Positions 36,398-45,998 are shown, numbered from the stretch's first letter. The stretch: DNA of 64,000 nucleotides from Bacteroidales bacterium (GCA_004554665.1 SFKY01000004.1:12974-76973); one strand, 5' to 3'. Notes: a model not told the origin generated them from the letters alone. Made by a program: numbers and translations.

Positions 36398-38245
36398 CTA
36401 TTTCTTTCTCGGCTTGCGTCGTGCCCATCCCTCTTCGCTGAAGTCGGGTTCCTCGCCTTTGAGTTTAAAGGGAGCGCCGCTGATCAGTTCGCGCCAGTCC
36501 TCACGCTTGTGTGTCTTCTTGGCAGAGGGAGCGCTGGGACGGTCGTCGCTACGCTTGGCGTGCGACGGGCTTTTGCCACCTTTGGCAGCGCGGCCGTGTC
36601 CGGCCTCGTCGGCATCGTTGCAGCGTACCTCGCGACCTTTGTACACGGTGCCGTTGAGAGCTTTCATCACCCGTCGGGCATCGTCCTTGGGAACTTCGAT
36701 GTAGCAGAACTTGCTCAGCAGGTCGATGTGTCCCACCTCTTGCCGTCCTTTGACATGGCGGTTGAGGTACTGCATGATTTCGCCGGGATAGAATCCGTCG
36801 GCTTTGCCAAGATTGATGAACAGGCGCTGGTAACCGGCCTCGGCCTCGTGCTTGCGGCGGCCGTTGGTCACGTTGCCCTTGCCGCGGGAGGTCTTCTCGC
36901 CCCTGCCCTTGGCGGTGGATGGCTTCTCTATCTCCGGCGCATGCTTGTAGTAATTGAGGAAACGGCCAAAGGTGATGGTCACCATCTTCTTGATGACATC
37001 CTCTTTGTCCACGTACTCAAACTGCCGGTTGATTTCTTCCATGTAGGGGGCAATCTGCTCGTCGTCCACATCGGTCTTCATGATGTCGTCCATCACCTTG
37101 TAGAGCTGCTTCTTGCAGATTTCCACGGCCGTGGGCAGGTCGCCGTCTACAAACTGCTTGCCTATCTCGCGCTCTATGTTACGCACTTTCGACTTCTCGC
37201 GGGTATGGATGATAGAGATAGAGGTGCCTTTCTTGCCGGCGCGTCCGGTACGTCCGCTACGGTGGGTATAGTTCTCTATGTCGTCGGGCAGTCCGTAGTT
37301 GATGACGTGTGTCAGGTCGTCCACGTCCAGTCCGCGTGCGGCCACATCAGTAGCCACCAGCAGCTGCACCGTGTGCTGGCGGAACTTCTGCATGGTGAGG
37401 TCGCGCTGCTGCTGCGACAGGTCGCCGTGCAGTGCTTCGGCGTTGTAGCCGTCCTTGATGAGCTTGTCGGCTATCTCCTGCGTCTCCACCTTGGTGCGGC
37501 AGAAGATGATGGCGAATATGCGCGGATAGTAGTCCACGATGCGCTTCAGGGCCAGGTATTTGTCCTTGGAGTGTACCATATAGTAGATGTGGTTCACATT
37601 CTCCGCGCCCTCGTTGCGGCTTCCTACCACGATTTCCTTGTGGTCGTGCAGATAACTCTTGGCTATCTTCTCTATCTCGCGGCTCATGGTGGCCGAGAAG
37701 AGCAGTGTGTTACGGTCGGAGGGCACTCCCTCGAAGATAGCGTTGATGCTTTCGGAGAAGCCCATGTTCAGCATCTCGTCAGCTTCGTCCAATACCACGT
37801 TGTTCACGTGCTCCAGCTTAGCCACGCCGCGGTTCATCAGGTCGATGAGCCTACCGGGCGTGGCCACGATGATCTGCACGCCCTTCTTGAGCATCCTGAT
37901 CTGCGCCTCGATGGACGATCCGCCGTACACAGGGGCAATGTGCACCCCCCTCATGTACTTGGCGAAGTCGTTGAGGTCGTCGGCTATCTGCAGGCAGAGC
38001 TCACGGGTGGGGCTGAGGATAAGCGCCTGTGTCTCCTTGCTGTCCGGATCGATCTTCTGGAGCAGGGGAATGCCGAAAGCTGCCGTCTTGCCGGTGCCGG
38101 TCTGTGCCAATGCTATGACATCGTTGCCGTGTCCGAGTAAATAAGGGATTACTTCTTCCTGTACGGGCATGGGATGCTCAAACCCGAGTTCGCTGATGGC
38201 GCGGCGAATATCTTCGCTGACGCCCAATTCTTCAAATGTCTTCAA
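36398..38245 (-). CDS. DEAD-box ATP-dependent RNA helicase with DbpA-type RNA-binding domain
   Basis: 615 residues from a TTG start at 38245. There is no in-frame ATG before the Q motif. The open frame reaches 38272, but that TTG overlaps the TACCTTTG promoter box, so translation from 38245 (MKTFEELGVSEDI) is chosen. Motifs: Q motif (FEHPMPVQ), Walker A AQTGTGKT 47-54, DEAD 153-156, SAT 184-186, HRSGRTGR 328-335. A charged linker rich in Lys, Arg and Gly leads to a DbpA-like RNA-binding domain (YQRLFINLGKADGFYPGEIM) and a basic tail. It probably remodels ribosomal or messenger RNA. Confidence 0.92.
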   Translation of the reverse strand: MKTFEELGVSEDIRRAISELGFEHPMPVQEEVIPYLLGHGNDVIALAQTGTGKTAAFGIPLLQKIDPDSKETQALILSPTRELCLQIADDLNDFAKYMRGVHIAPVYGGSSIEAQIRMLKKGVQIIVATPGRLIDLMNRGVAKLEHVNNVVLDEADEMLNMGFSESINAIFEGVPSDRNTLLFSATMSREIEKIAKSYLHDHKEIVVGSRNEGAENVNHIYYMVHSKDKYLALKRIVDYYPRIFAIIFCRTKVETQEIADKLIKDGYNAEALHGDLSQQQRDLTMQKFRQHTVQLLVATDVAARGLDVDDLTHVINYGLPDDIENYTHRSGRTGRAGKKGTSISIIHTREKSKVRNIEREIGKQFVDGDLPTAVEICKKQLYKVMDDIMKTDVDDEQIAPYMEEINRQFEYVDKEDVIKKMVTITFGRFLNYYKHAPEIEKPSTAKGRGEKTSRGKGNVTNGRRKHEAEAGYQRLFINLGKADGFYPGEIMQYLNRHVKGRQEVGHIDLLSKFCYIEVPKDDARRVMKALNGTVYKGREVRCNDADEAGHGRAAKGGKSPSHAKRSDDRPSAPSAKKTHKREDWRELISGAPFKLKGEEPDFSEEGWARRKPRKK

Positions 38246-38269
38246 TATGAATGTTTTATAAAACTTCGG

Positions 38270-38277
38270 CAAAGGTA
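38270..38277 (-). promoter_or_regulatory. -7 box of the DEAD-box helicase gene; decides its start
   Basis: TACCTTTG on the minus strand. Transcription would begin around 38264, so the TTG at 38272 cannot be translated; this supports the TTG at 38245 with a leader of about 20 nt. Confidence 0.6.
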
Positions 38278-38349
38278 CTCATTATTTGCGACCTCCACAA
38301 TGAAATGTCCCGATTTTTTTATCCTCCTCCCCCGTTTTTCCCCTCCTTT

Positions 38350-38437
38350 GCGCAAGCTATATGTGGCATTTGCATGAGCTATATGTGGCATTTAGGTGAG
38401 CTAAACGCGGCATTTACATGAGCTAAACGCCACCTTT
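38350..38437. repeat. Four tandem 22-bp modules (TAAAYGCCACCTTTA family)
   Basis: Four contiguous 22-bp units at 38350, 38372, 38394 and 38416; cores start at 38358, 38380, 38402 and 38424 (e.g. CTATATGTGGCATTT, CTAAACGCGGCATTT, CTAAACGCCACCTTT). All point the same way. It lies between the divergent DEAD-box and DUF4143 genes, i.e. on the promoter side of both. Confidence 0.85.
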
Positions 38438-38463
38438 ACGAAAGCCAATCATCCTTATCGGAC

Positions 38464-38555
38464 AAAAAATAGCCAACTGGCACGTCAAAAATCGGCCAAC
38501 TGGCACGTCAGAAATCGGCCAACTGGCACGTCAGAAATCGGCCAACTGACATGTT
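38464..38555. repeat. Four tandem 23-bp units (CGGCCAACTGGCACGTC)
   Basis: Contiguous 23-bp units at 38464, 38487, 38510 and 38533. Units 2 and 3 differ by one base; unit 1 and unit 4 are more worn. No variable spacers. Starts 26 bp after the 22-bp array and ends 82 bp before the DUF4143 ATG. Confidence 0.9.
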
Positions 38556-38637
38556 ATAACATTTTTTGTATGACGTAATTTGATGATTTACAATAAAAAA
38601 TGTAACTTTGGGGCGAAATCAGAAAACTTCCAAACAA

Positions 38638-39915
38638 ATGGCAAATTATAGACCGCGAGTTGTAGACCAATTATTGCAGGAAAAACTGGAAGCAATGGGG
38701 GCCGTATTGATAGAAGGGCCGAAGTATTGTGGAAAGACAACAACCGGGGAGCAGCAGGCCAAAAGTGTATTGTATATGGCTGACCCGGCAAACATGGAGC
38801 GCAATCTGACGATGGCGGCCACCAATATCCGCAGACTGCTTGTGGGCGATACGCCGAGGCTCATAGATGAGTGGCAAATAGCCCCTAAACTTTGGGATGC
38901 GATTCGGTTTGAGGTGGATCATCGACAGGAAGAGGGGCAGTTTATGCTCACGGGTTCGGCAGTCCCGGCTTCTACTTCCGAGATTTTCCACTCAGGTACC
39001 GGTCGTTTTGGCTGGATTAAGATGCGTACGATGTCTTTGTGGGAATCGGGCGATTCTACGGGCGATGTAAGCCTTGCCGGCTTGTTCCGTTCTTCCGACA
39101 CCGTAGACGGCACAAGTCAGATAGACATCAATCGGTTGGCCTATCTTACTTGCCGGGGAGGCTGGCCAAAAGCCTCGTTGAAGACAAATCCGCGGGCGGC
39201 ATTGATAGAGGCGCGCGAATATGTGGAGGCTGTATGCCGTAGCGACATCTCCCGGGTAGATGGCATACAACGCAATCCGGAACTGGCACACAGACTGCTG
39301 CGCTCGTATGCCCGCAACCAAGGAGGACAAGTGCCTGCGGCCACCCTGCTGGCAGACATTAAGACCAATGAGGGCAGCGATATGGCTGAATCTACCGTCC
39401 TTTCATACATCAATGCGCTGAAACGTATCTTTGTGGTAGAGGATATGGTGGCGTGGAGTCCCAACCTCCGGTCCAAGACGGCCATACGCACCAGCGACAC
39501 ACGTTATTTTACTGACCCCTCCATAGCGGCGGCAGCATTGGGACTTGGTCCGGACGACCTCATCGACGACCCCAATACGTTTGGGTTGCTCTTTGAGACA
39601 TTGGCCGTGCGAGACTTGCGTGTCTATGCAGATGCGCTGGATGGGCAGGTGTATCACTATCGCGACAAAAACGGGTTGGAGTGCGATGCCGTCGTACATC
39701 TCCGCAATGGGCGTTATGGCATGGTGGAAGTAAAACTTGGCGGCGGCGTGCTGATAGAGGCAGGAGCCCATACCCTCAAGAAGCTTGCGGGGAAGATAGA
39801 CACATCCTGCATGAGAGAACCGTCGTTCATGATGGTGCTTACAGGTATCGGCGAATACGCCTATCGCCGCCCTGATGGGGTGCTGGTGGTGCCTATCGGC
39901 TGCCTGAGACCATGA
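38638..39915 (+). CDS. AAA-family ATPase with DUF4143 domain
   Basis: 425 residues; the ATG at 38638 (MANYRPRVVDQLLQEKLEAM) is chosen over an upstream start at 38608. The P-loop is GPKYCGKTT near residue 29-37, and a Walker B-like LIDEWQ follows. The middle has YLTCRGGWPKA and the C-terminal DUF4143 module shows FGLLFETLAVRDLRVYA and a nuclease-like pattern (DAVVHLRNGRYGMVEVKLGG). These ATPases are common in Bacteroidetes and archaea, often in variable regions; their job is unsettled. Two tandem-repeat arrays sit directly upstream. Confidence 0.88.
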   Translation: MANYRPRVVDQLLQEKLEAMGAVLIEGPKYCGKTTTGEQQAKSVLYMADPANMERNLTMAATNIRRLLVGDTPRLIDEWQIAPKLWDAIRFEVDHRQEEGQFMLTGSAVPASTSEIFHSGTGRFGWIKMRTMSLWESGDSTGDVSLAGLFRSSDTVDGTSQIDINRLAYLTCRGGWPKASLKTNPRAALIEAREYVEAVCRSDISRVDGIQRNPELAHRLLRSYARNQGGQVPAATLLADIKTNEGSDMAESTVLSYINALKRIFVVEDMVAWSPNLRSKTAIRTSDTRYFTDPSIAAAALGLGPDDLIDDPNTFGLLFETLAVRDLRVYADALDGQVYHYRDKNGLECDAVVHLRNGRYGMVEVKLGGGVLIEAGAHTLKKLAGKIDTSCMREPSFMMVLTGIGEYAYRRPDGVLVVPIGCLRP

Positions 39916-39969
39916 TGGGACAGGGGAAAACGGCAAGGAAAAGGTTTAAAAACTTTTACACCATAATCC

Positions 39970-40000
39970 TTTGTCAGTCGCCAATAAATCTGTAACTTTG
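39970..40000 (+). promoter_or_regulatory. Consensus promoter of gpmI
   Basis: TTTG at 39970-39973 and TAACTTTG at 39993-40000, 19 bp apart; ATG at 40039. Confidence 0.75.
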
Positions 40001-40038
40001 CACACAGAACATTCTTATTATAAATAGGTTTAATTCTT

Positions 40039-41556
40039 ATGGCAAAGAAAGCATTATTGATGATTCTCGACGGATGGGGAATCGGCAAACACGGTGCGGG
40101 TGACGTAATCTTCAACACCCCCACTCCTTACTTGGATTATTTGTATGCCATCTCGGCACACTCACAGCTGCAGGCTTCGGGTGAGAATGTAGGTTTGCCC
40201 GACGGACAGATGGGCAACTCAGAGGTGGGACACCTCAACATTGGCGCCGGACGTGTGGTATATCAGGATCTTGTGAAAATCAACCGTGCCTGCAAAGACG
40301 GCAGCATCCTCCAGAATCCCGGCATTGTAGCTGCCTATTCATACGCTAAGGAAAACGGCAAGAAGCTCCACCTGATGGGTCTTACCTCTGACGGCGGTGT
40401 ACACTCTTCGCTCGACCACCTGTTCAAGCTCGTCGAGGTGGGCAAGGAGTACGGACTGGACAAGACTTTCGTACACTGCTTCATGGATGGCCGCGATACC
40501 GATCCCAAGAGCGGTGTGGGCTTCATCCAGCAGCTCACCGACGTTTGCGCTGCCAACGGAGCCGCCATTGCCAGCATCGTGGGCCGATTCTATGCAATGG
40601 ACCGCGACAAGCGCTGGAACCGCGTGAAAGAGGCTTACGACCTGCTCGTTGAGGGTAAGGGCAAGCAGGCTACCGACATGGTGAAGGCGATGGAGGAGAG
40701 TTATGCCGAGGGCGTGACAGACGAGTTCATCAAGCCTATCCACAATGCTTCTGTCGACGGCACCATCACCGAGGGCGATGTAGTGATCTTCATCAATTTC
40801 CGCAACGACCGTGCCAAGGAGCTCACACAGGTGCTCACACAGCAGGATATGCCGGAAGAGGGCATGCATACGATTCCCGGACTGCAGTATTACTGCATGA
40901 CTCCGTACGATGCCAACTTCAAGGGCGTGAACATCCTCTTCCCCAAAGAGAATGTGGAGAACACGCTGGGCGAGTATCTCAGCCGTCAGGGCAAGCGTCA
41001 GCTGCATACAGCCGAGACGGAGAAGTATGCACACGTGACATTCTTCTTCAATGGCGGACGCGAGGCACCCTATGAGGGCGAGGACCGTATCTTGGTACCG
41101 TCACCCAAGGTGGCTACGTACGACCTGAAGCCCGAGATGAGCGCCTACGAGGTGAAAGACAAGCTGGTGGCTGCCATCGGTACCCAGGAGTACGACTTTA
41201 TCGTGGTCAACTTTGCCAATGGCGATATGGTGGGCCACACGGGTGTCTACAATGCCATCGCCAAGGCCGTGCATGCCGTAGACTGCTGCGTGCGCGACGT
41301 GATCGAGGCTGCCAAGGCCAATGACTACGAGGCTATCATCATCGCCGACCACGGCAATGCCGACAATGCAGTCAACGAGGATGGCTCTCCCAACACCGCA
41401 CACTCACTCAATCCTGTGCCCTTTATCTATGTGACCGACAACAACTCGGCTACCGTCAAGGATGGACGCTTGGCCGATGTCGCTCCCTCTATCCTGCACA
41501 TTATGGGATTGGAACAGCCTGCCGATATGACGGGTGAGAACCTGATTGTCGACTAA
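40039..41556 (+). CDS. gpmI: 2,3-bisphosphoglycerate-independent phosphoglycerate mutase
   Basis: 505 residues, the usual length. Metal ligand D11 in MILDGWG; nucleophile S61 in [15 protein letters not shown]; later metal-binding motifs [25 protein letters not shown] and [10 protein letters not shown]. It interconverts 3- and 2-phosphoglycerate in glycolysis, in the cytoplasm, using two manganese ions. Good promoter upstream and a hairpin downstream; single-gene unit. Confidence 0.97.
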   Translation: MAKKALLMILDGWGIGKHGAGDVIFNTPTPYLDYLYAISAHSQLQASGENVGLPDGQMGNSEVGHLNIGAGRVVYQDLVKINRACKDGSILQNPGIVAAYSYAKENGKKLHLMGLTSDGGVHSSLDHLFKLVEVGKEYGLDKTFVHCFMDGRDTDPKSGVGFIQQLTDVCAANGAAIASIVGRFYAMDRDKRWNRVKEAYDLLVEGKGKQATDMVKAMEESYAEGVTDEFIKPIHNASVDGTITEGDVVIFINFRNDRAKELTQVLTQQDMPEEGMHTIPGLQYYCMTPYDANFKGVNILFPKENVENTLGEYLSRQGKRQLHTAETEKYAHVTFFFNGGREAPYEGEDRILVPSPKVATYDLKPEMSAYEVKDKLVAAIGTQEYDFIVVNFANGDMVGHTGVYNAIAKAVHAVDCCVRDVIEAAKANDYEAIIIADHGNADNAVNEDGSPNTAHSLNPVPFIYVTDNNSATVKDGRLADVAPSILHIMGLEQPADMTGENLIVD

Positions 41557-41582
41557 TTGTTTGGTCGTATAAACCCTTTTAC

Positions 41583-41634
41583 AAGGTGGCAGACAGTACC
41601 CATGCCGATGGGCATGCAAGCTGTCTGCCACCTT
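41583..41634 (+). terminator. Hairpin after gpmI
   Basis: 14-bp stem AAGGTGGCAGACAG (41583-41596) with 41621-41634 and an inner CATGCC/GGCATG stem. The GGTGGC word echoes the 22-bp repeat family but the 15-bp core is absent. Confidence 0.7.
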
Positions 41635-41692
41635 TGTTAGTGGACAATCAGAAGTGCAAGGATTCTACTTATAGTCCTCACCCTACTCCTTG

Positions 41693-41931
41693 CCTCAACA
41701 ATAATAATTGCAAAAAACTTTGTTTTTTCCTTTTTATTGTCTTCGGCTTGCACTATCTTTTCATAAGATAGGCTTCGCCTCAACAATAATAATTGCAAAA
41801 AACTTTGTTTTTTCTTTTTTATTGTCTTCGGCTTGCACTATCTTTTCATAAGATAGGCTTCGCCTCAACAATAATAATCGTAAAAAACTTTGTTTTTTCC
41901 TTTTTATTGTCTTCGGCTTGCACTATCTTTG
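41693..41931 (+). repeat. Three tandem 85-bp copies of a promoter-bearing segment
   Basis: Copies begin at 41693, 41778 and 41863 (each starts CCTCAACAATAATAAT); the third is cut at about 69 bp. Copies 1 and 2 are almost identical. Each contains TTATTGTCTTCGGCTTGCAC followed by a -7-like octamer: TATCTTTT in copies 1 (41754) and 2 (41839), TATCTTTG in copy 3 (41924). Only the last matches the consensus. Fills most of the 403-bp gap before ung. Confidence 0.9.
41924..41931 (+). promoter_or_regulatory. -7 box for ung
   Basis: TATCTTTG, 28 bp before the ung ATG, in the third repeat copy; a purine-rich AAAGAGG lies just before the ATG. Confidence 0.6.
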
Positions 41932-41959
41932 CAAACGAAACTAATAAAGAGGTGCAAGT

Positions 41960-42625
41960 ATGAATGTGAAGATAGAAGACAGCTGGCGACAGTATCTGCA
42001 AGGCGAGTTTGACAAACCTTATTTTGCCGCGCTCACCGACTTTGTGCGGTCAGAGTATCAGCAGACATGCTGTTATCCGCCGGGACAGTTCATCTTCAAT
42101 GCCTTCAACCTGTGTCCCTTCAACGAGGTCAAGGTGGTCATCATCGGGCAAGACCCGTATCACGAGCAGGGGCAGGCCATGGGACTCAGTTTCTCCGTGC
42201 CCAGCGGTGTCATGATGCCCCCCTCGCTCGTCAATATCTTCAAGGAGATAGCCTCGGATATCGGAACGCCGATGCCCTCCGACGGCGACCTGACGCGGTG
42301 GGCCAAGCAGGGCGTGCTGCTGCTCAATGCCACCCTCACGGTGCGTGCCCATCAGGCCGGAAGCCATCAGCGCCGTGGGTGGGAGACCTTTACCGACGCG
42401 GCCATTACGGCCCTCAACGCCCATCGCGACCATCTGGTCTTCATCCTGTGGGGTGGCTATGCCCGCTCTAAGGCCGCGCTCATAGACCGCTCGCGCCATC
42501 TGGTACTCGAGTCGGTGCATCCCTCACCTCTCTCGGCCAATCGGGGTGGATGGTTTGGCAACCACCATTTCTCGCTTTGCAACACTTATCTCGCCGAGCA
42601 TGGCATCGCACCCATCGTGTGGTAG
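41960..42625 (+). CDS. ung: Uracil-DNA glycosylase, family 1
   Basis: 221 residues. Water-activating motif GQDPYH at 63-68 (D65) and the minor-groove loop HPSPLS with H187; LLNATLTV is the uracil-binding stretch. It removes uracil from DNA to start base excision repair. The downstream DUF3109 gene follows after 53 bp and may be co-transcribed. The promoter lies in an 85-bp tandem repeat. Confidence 0.97.
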   Translation: MNVKIEDSWRQYLQGEFDKPYFAALTDFVRSEYQQTCCYPPGQFIFNAFNLCPFNEVKVVIIGQDPYHEQGQAMGLSFSVPSGVMMPPSLVNIFKEIASDIGTPMPSDGDLTRWAKQGVLLLNATLTVRAHQAGSHQRRGWETFTDAAITALNAHRDHLVFILWGGYARSKAALIDRSRHLVLESVHPSPLSANRGGWFGNHHFSLCNTYLAEHGIAPIVW

Positions 42626-42678
42626 CCTCACACGGATAGTCTGTCATCAAAACAACTTTCAATCATAAGCATAAAGAC

Positions 42679-43272
42679 ATGGAACTGCATATTCTTCAAG
42701 TGGGAAACGTATTGGTTTCTCCCGACATCTTCACGGTAAAATTCTGTTGTGACCTCGATGCCTGCGGTGGTGCCTGCTGTATAGAGGGCGATGCGGGAGC
42801 CCCCGTGACGCTCGATGAGATAGGCGAGATCGAGGAGGCGCTCGACACCGTGTGGGGCGACCTCACGGCTTCGGCCCAGGCGGTGATAGACCGGCAGGGT
42901 GTGGCCTATGTAGACCCCGAGGCCGACTTGGTGACGAGCATCGTGGGCGGCAAGGACTGTGTGTTTACCTGTTACGAAAACGGATGCTGCCTCTGTGCGC
43001 TGGAGCGTGCCTATCGTGCTGGGAAGACTCGCTTCGCCAAACCTATCTCTTGTGCCCTTTACCCCATCCGTGAGAAGCAGTTTCCCGATGGCAGCGTAGG
43101 GCTCAACTATCACCGTTGGCGCATCTGCCAGTGTGCCGTAGAGAAAGGCAAAGAGCTCGATTTGCCGCTGTATAAGTTCTTGGCCGGCCCGCTGACCCGC
43201 CGCTTCGGAGCCGAATGGTACCAAGAATTGTGCGAGGTGGCCGAAGAACTGAAGGTGCAGGGGCTCCTCTGA
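42679..43272 (+). CDS. DUF3109 family cysteine-rich protein
   Basis: 197 residues with at least ten cysteines. The pattern FCCDLDACGGACC (24-36), then CVFTCYENGCCLCALE and CALYP, followed by YHRWRICQC, fits DUF3109, a family close to zinc- or iron-sulfur-binding YkgJ-type proteins. Cytoplasmic (no signal peptide). Function is not established; the conserved cysteines suggest metal binding. It may share a transcript with ung. Confidence 0.85.
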   Translation: MELHILQVGNVLVSPDIFTVKFCCDLDACGGACCIEGDAGAPVTLDEIGEIEEALDTVWGDLTASAQAVIDRQGVAYVDPEADLVTSIVGGKDCVFTCYENGCCLCALERAYRAGKTRFAKPISCALYPIREKQFPDGSVGLNYHRWRICQCAVEKGKELDLPLYKFLAGPLTRRFGAEWYQELCEVAEELKVQGLL

Positions 43273-43320
43273 CAGCCCTCGCCGATAGTTTTTGAAAAAC
43301 TCATGATGGCTTTTCCCAAT

Positions 43321-43361
43321 CGTAAAGGTGGCATTTAGACCTGCTAAATGCCACCTTTACG
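43321..43361. terminator. Perfect 18-bp hairpin made of two 22-bp-family modules
   Basis: CGTAAAGGTGGCATTTAG (43321-43338) and its exact complement (43344-43361); loop ACCTG, followed by ATTTTATTT. Core starts 43323 and 43345 are 22 bp apart. It lies between two converging genes and overlaps nothing coding, so it can terminate both. Confidence 0.8.
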
Positions 43362-43364
43362 ATT

Positions 43365-45836
43365 TTATTTGCCACGTTTAGCTACGCCCTTTACGGCCTC
43401 CGCCTCCAGCGGATGGTCCGGCCAGTGGTGTTTGGGATACCTCCGGCGCAGTTCTTTTCGTACATCGAAGTAGGTGGACAGCCAGAAGCTGTGCAAGTCT
43501 TGTGTCAGCTGAACGGGTTTGAAACCCGGCGACAGCAGTTCCATCAAGACCGGGCGCTTGCCGTCGTCCACCCGCGGCGTTTCGGTCATGCCGAAACACT
43601 CCTGCAGGCGTACGCTCAGTACAGGAGCCTCTGCGCCCACCCTATAGTCTATCCTGATGCGGCTCCCAGTGGGCACCGCTATGTGCGTGGGGGCGATGCG
43701 GTCCACTGCCGTCTGTTGGGCATAGTCCAGGAGTCCCCATATCACCTCGCTCATGTCTATCCGTCTGGTGTCTGCCGCCGTAGTACCCCTGTTGCTATAG
43801 AGTGGCAGCCATTCGGCCGCCCTTGCCATCAGTGCGGGGGTCGACACGTCGGGCAGCGCCATCTCCGGATGCCACTCGGCCACGGTGGCGATGCGCTGCT
43901 GCATGCGCTGCACGGCGGTATCGAGCGTAAACATGCTGGCGCCATCTTTTTTGGCGGCCTCGCAGATGACCCTTGTCGCTTCTTCACTCGCCTCCTCGGC
44001 CGCCAGCGGGCGGGTATCGATCAGCAGCGTACCCAACCGCAGTTCGTTTCTGGACACCACGCGCAACTGTTTGCTGTCCCAGAATACGCTGGGGCGCCAT
44101 TGCGCCATGTCGCCCACGGCCTCTTCTGAGAGCGGGGCTGCGAGGAAGATGCGGGTGCCGACCGATGCCACGGCCAGGAATCGGCAGCTGCACAGGTCAT
44201 CGCCACTGTCGAGGGCCACGGTCTCGCCGCTTGCCAACCGATAGCCTCCGTCGGCACGCTGCATGGCTATGCGCTCGGGATAGGCAGCGGCGATCAGCTC
44301 GCCCGTGACGTGTGGGTCGGGTATGGTATTGTCTTCGGCCGCGCGCGCCATGTCCCTGTACTGCTTGGCCACGCGCTCTATGCCGCCCCATCGGCCCGTT
44401 AGGTGCCTGCGGCGCCCGTCGCGGAGCAGGGCGATGCGGGTGTTGATGTCGGCATCGTGCATGTCGTCGAGCACATCCTTCTCCTCCAGCAGGGCGGCGA
44501 TGTTGGCCGCCAGCGCCTTTAGTGATGGTGTCTCCGCCCGGGTCAGCATCTGTGCGATGCGCGGATGACACGGCCATCGGGCGAGCAGCCGTCCGTGGGT
44601 GGTGATGGCTCCCTCTGCCGTCACGGCTCCGAGCATGGAGAGCAGTTGGCGTGCCTGTGCCACATGCGCTTGCGGTGGAGGCGTGAGCCACGGCAACCGG
44701 TACACGTCGGGTTCGCCCCACGCGGCGATGTCGAGGAGCATCGGAGCCAGATCGGCATCGCAGATTTCGGGCTGTCGGCAGTCGTCCATCCGCAGTTCGG
44801 TAGCCTTGCTCCACAGCCGGTAGCAGACCCCCTCGCATACGCGGCCTGCCCGTCCGCTGCGCTGTCTTGCCATGTCGGCAGAGATGCGTACCGTCTCCAG
44901 ATGGCTTAGTCCGTTGCGCGCATCGTAGACCATCTTGCGGCAGAATCCTGAGTCTATCACCGTGCGCACGCCCTCGATGGTGACCGAGGTTTCGGCCACA
45001 GGCGTGGCGAGCACCACCTTGCGCTGTCCTGGTGGCGACGGGAGGATGGCTTGCCGCTGCGCTTGGGGTGGGAGCATGCCGTAGAGGGGGAGGATGGCCG
45101 TATCGCCGAGTGTGTCGGCCAGCGCCTCGTGGCATTTCATGATTTCCGCCTGTCCGGGAAGAAAGGCCAGGATATCGCCCGTATGTATGCGGTGCGCCTT
45201 GCGTACAGCCGTGGCCACCTGCGTGGCACAGTTGCGCACGTCGGCTTCGTCATCGTGGATGATTTCCACGGGAAACATCCGCCCCTCGCTTTCGAGTAGC
45301 GGTGCGTCGAGGGCTTGGCAGAGGGCGGTCGTGTCGATAGTGGCCGACATCACCACGATGCGCAGGTCGGGACGTATCACCTGCTGGGCTTCGAGGGTGA
45401 GGGCAAAGGCGGTGTCGGAGGCGAGGCTGCGCTCGTGGAACTCGTCGAAGACGACAGTTGCTACACCCTCTAAGGTGGGGTCGGCTATCAGCATGCGGCT
45501 CAGTATGCCCTCGGTGAGCACTTCGATGCGGGTACGGTCAGAGACCTTGGTGTCGAAGCGCACACGGTAGCCCACCGTCTCGCCCACGGTCTCTCCGAGC
45601 ATCGCTGCCATGCGCTCGGCAATCTGCCGGGCGGCCAAGCGGCGTGGTTCGAGCATCAGCAGCTTGCCGTCGGGCATGCCTTGCAGGATGGTGAGCGGGA
45701 GTAGGGTAGACTTGCCGGCTCCCGGCGGTGCGGTGACCACCAACCGGGGATGGGCAGACAGCGACTGGTTGACCAGAGGGGCGATGGCGCCCACGGGCAG
45801 TTGCTGGATATAGGGTGACAATGGGTTGCGTGTCAT
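43365..45836 (-). CDS. hrpB: ATP-dependent helicase HrpB
   Basis: 823 residues from the ATG at 45836 (MTRNPLSPYIQQLPVGA); an open upstream extension to 45902 runs into the promoter region and is rejected. DEAH-family motifs: GAGKST 39-44, DEFHE 131-135, SAT, and QRSGRAGR in the second RecA domain. The C-terminal HrpB domain is present (GWVR-like region, RIRIDYRVGAEAPVLSVRLQ, RKELRRRYPKHHWPDHP), ending KGVAKRGK. Bacterial HrpB is a putative RNA helicase of uncertain role, dispensable in many species. Confidence 0.93.
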   Translation of the reverse strand: MTRNPLSPYIQQLPVGAIAPLVNQSLSAHPRLVVTAPPGAGKSTLLPLTILQGMPDGKLLMLEPRRLAARQIAERMAAMLGETVGETVGYRVRFDTKVSDRTRIEVLTEGILSRMLIADPTLEGVATVVFDEFHERSLASDTAFALTLEAQQVIRPDLRIVVMSATIDTTALCQALDAPLLESEGRMFPVEIIHDDEADVRNCATQVATAVRKAHRIHTGDILAFLPGQAEIMKCHEALADTLGDTAILPLYGMLPPQAQRQAILPSPPGQRKVVLATPVAETSVTIEGVRTVIDSGFCRKMVYDARNGLSHLETVRISADMARQRSGRAGRVCEGVCYRLWSKATELRMDDCRQPEICDADLAPMLLDIAAWGEPDVYRLPWLTPPPQAHVAQARQLLSMLGAVTAEGAITTHGRLLARWPCHPRIAQMLTRAETPSLKALAANIAALLEEKDVLDDMHDADINTRIALLRDGRRRHLTGRWGGIERVAKQYRDMARAAEDNTIPDPHVTGELIAAAYPERIAMQRADGGYRLASGETVALDSGDDLCSCRFLAVASVGTRIFLAAPLSEEAVGDMAQWRPSVFWDSKQLRVVSRNELRLGTLLIDTRPLAAEEASEEATRVICEAAKKDGASMFTLDTAVQRMQQRIATVAEWHPEMALPDVSTPALMARAAEWLPLYSNRGTTAADTRRIDMSEVIWGLLDYAQQTAVDRIAPTHIAVPTGSRIRIDYRVGAEAPVLSVRLQECFGMTETPRVDDGKRPVLMELLSPGFKPVQLTQDLHSFWLSTYFDVRKELRRRYPKHHWPDHPLEAEAVKGVAKRGK

Positions 45837-45899
45837 GTGTGAAAGGGATAATGGCTGTCGGCTCCTGTCTTGTCGGGCGCGGCCGATGCCGTGTGATTG

Positions 45900-45907
45900 C
45901 AAAAGTA
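45900..45907 (-). promoter_or_regulatory. -7 box of hrpB
   Basis: TACTTTTG on the minus strand, 64 bp before the ATG at 45836; this also argues against the upstream start at 45902. Confidence 0.5.
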
Positions 45908-45998
45908 CGACAACTTATGCAAACATCAGCGATAATCTGTGACAAATTTTCGGGCATGGGCGAGTTTTTCAGTCGGGTATGGGGCAGGTTGTAAACAG

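Noticed and set aside
36344..38140. 598-residue open frame on the plus strand
   Set aside because: Antisense to the DEAD-box helicase, which has every expected motif; the plus frame has none.
38464..38555. CRISPR array
   Set aside because: The units are contiguous with no unique spacers, and there are no cas genes in the window.
41693..41931. CRISPR or insertion-sequence ends
   Set aside because: Long direct repeats without spacers or transposase; each copy contains a promoter-like sequence, so a tandem duplication fits better.
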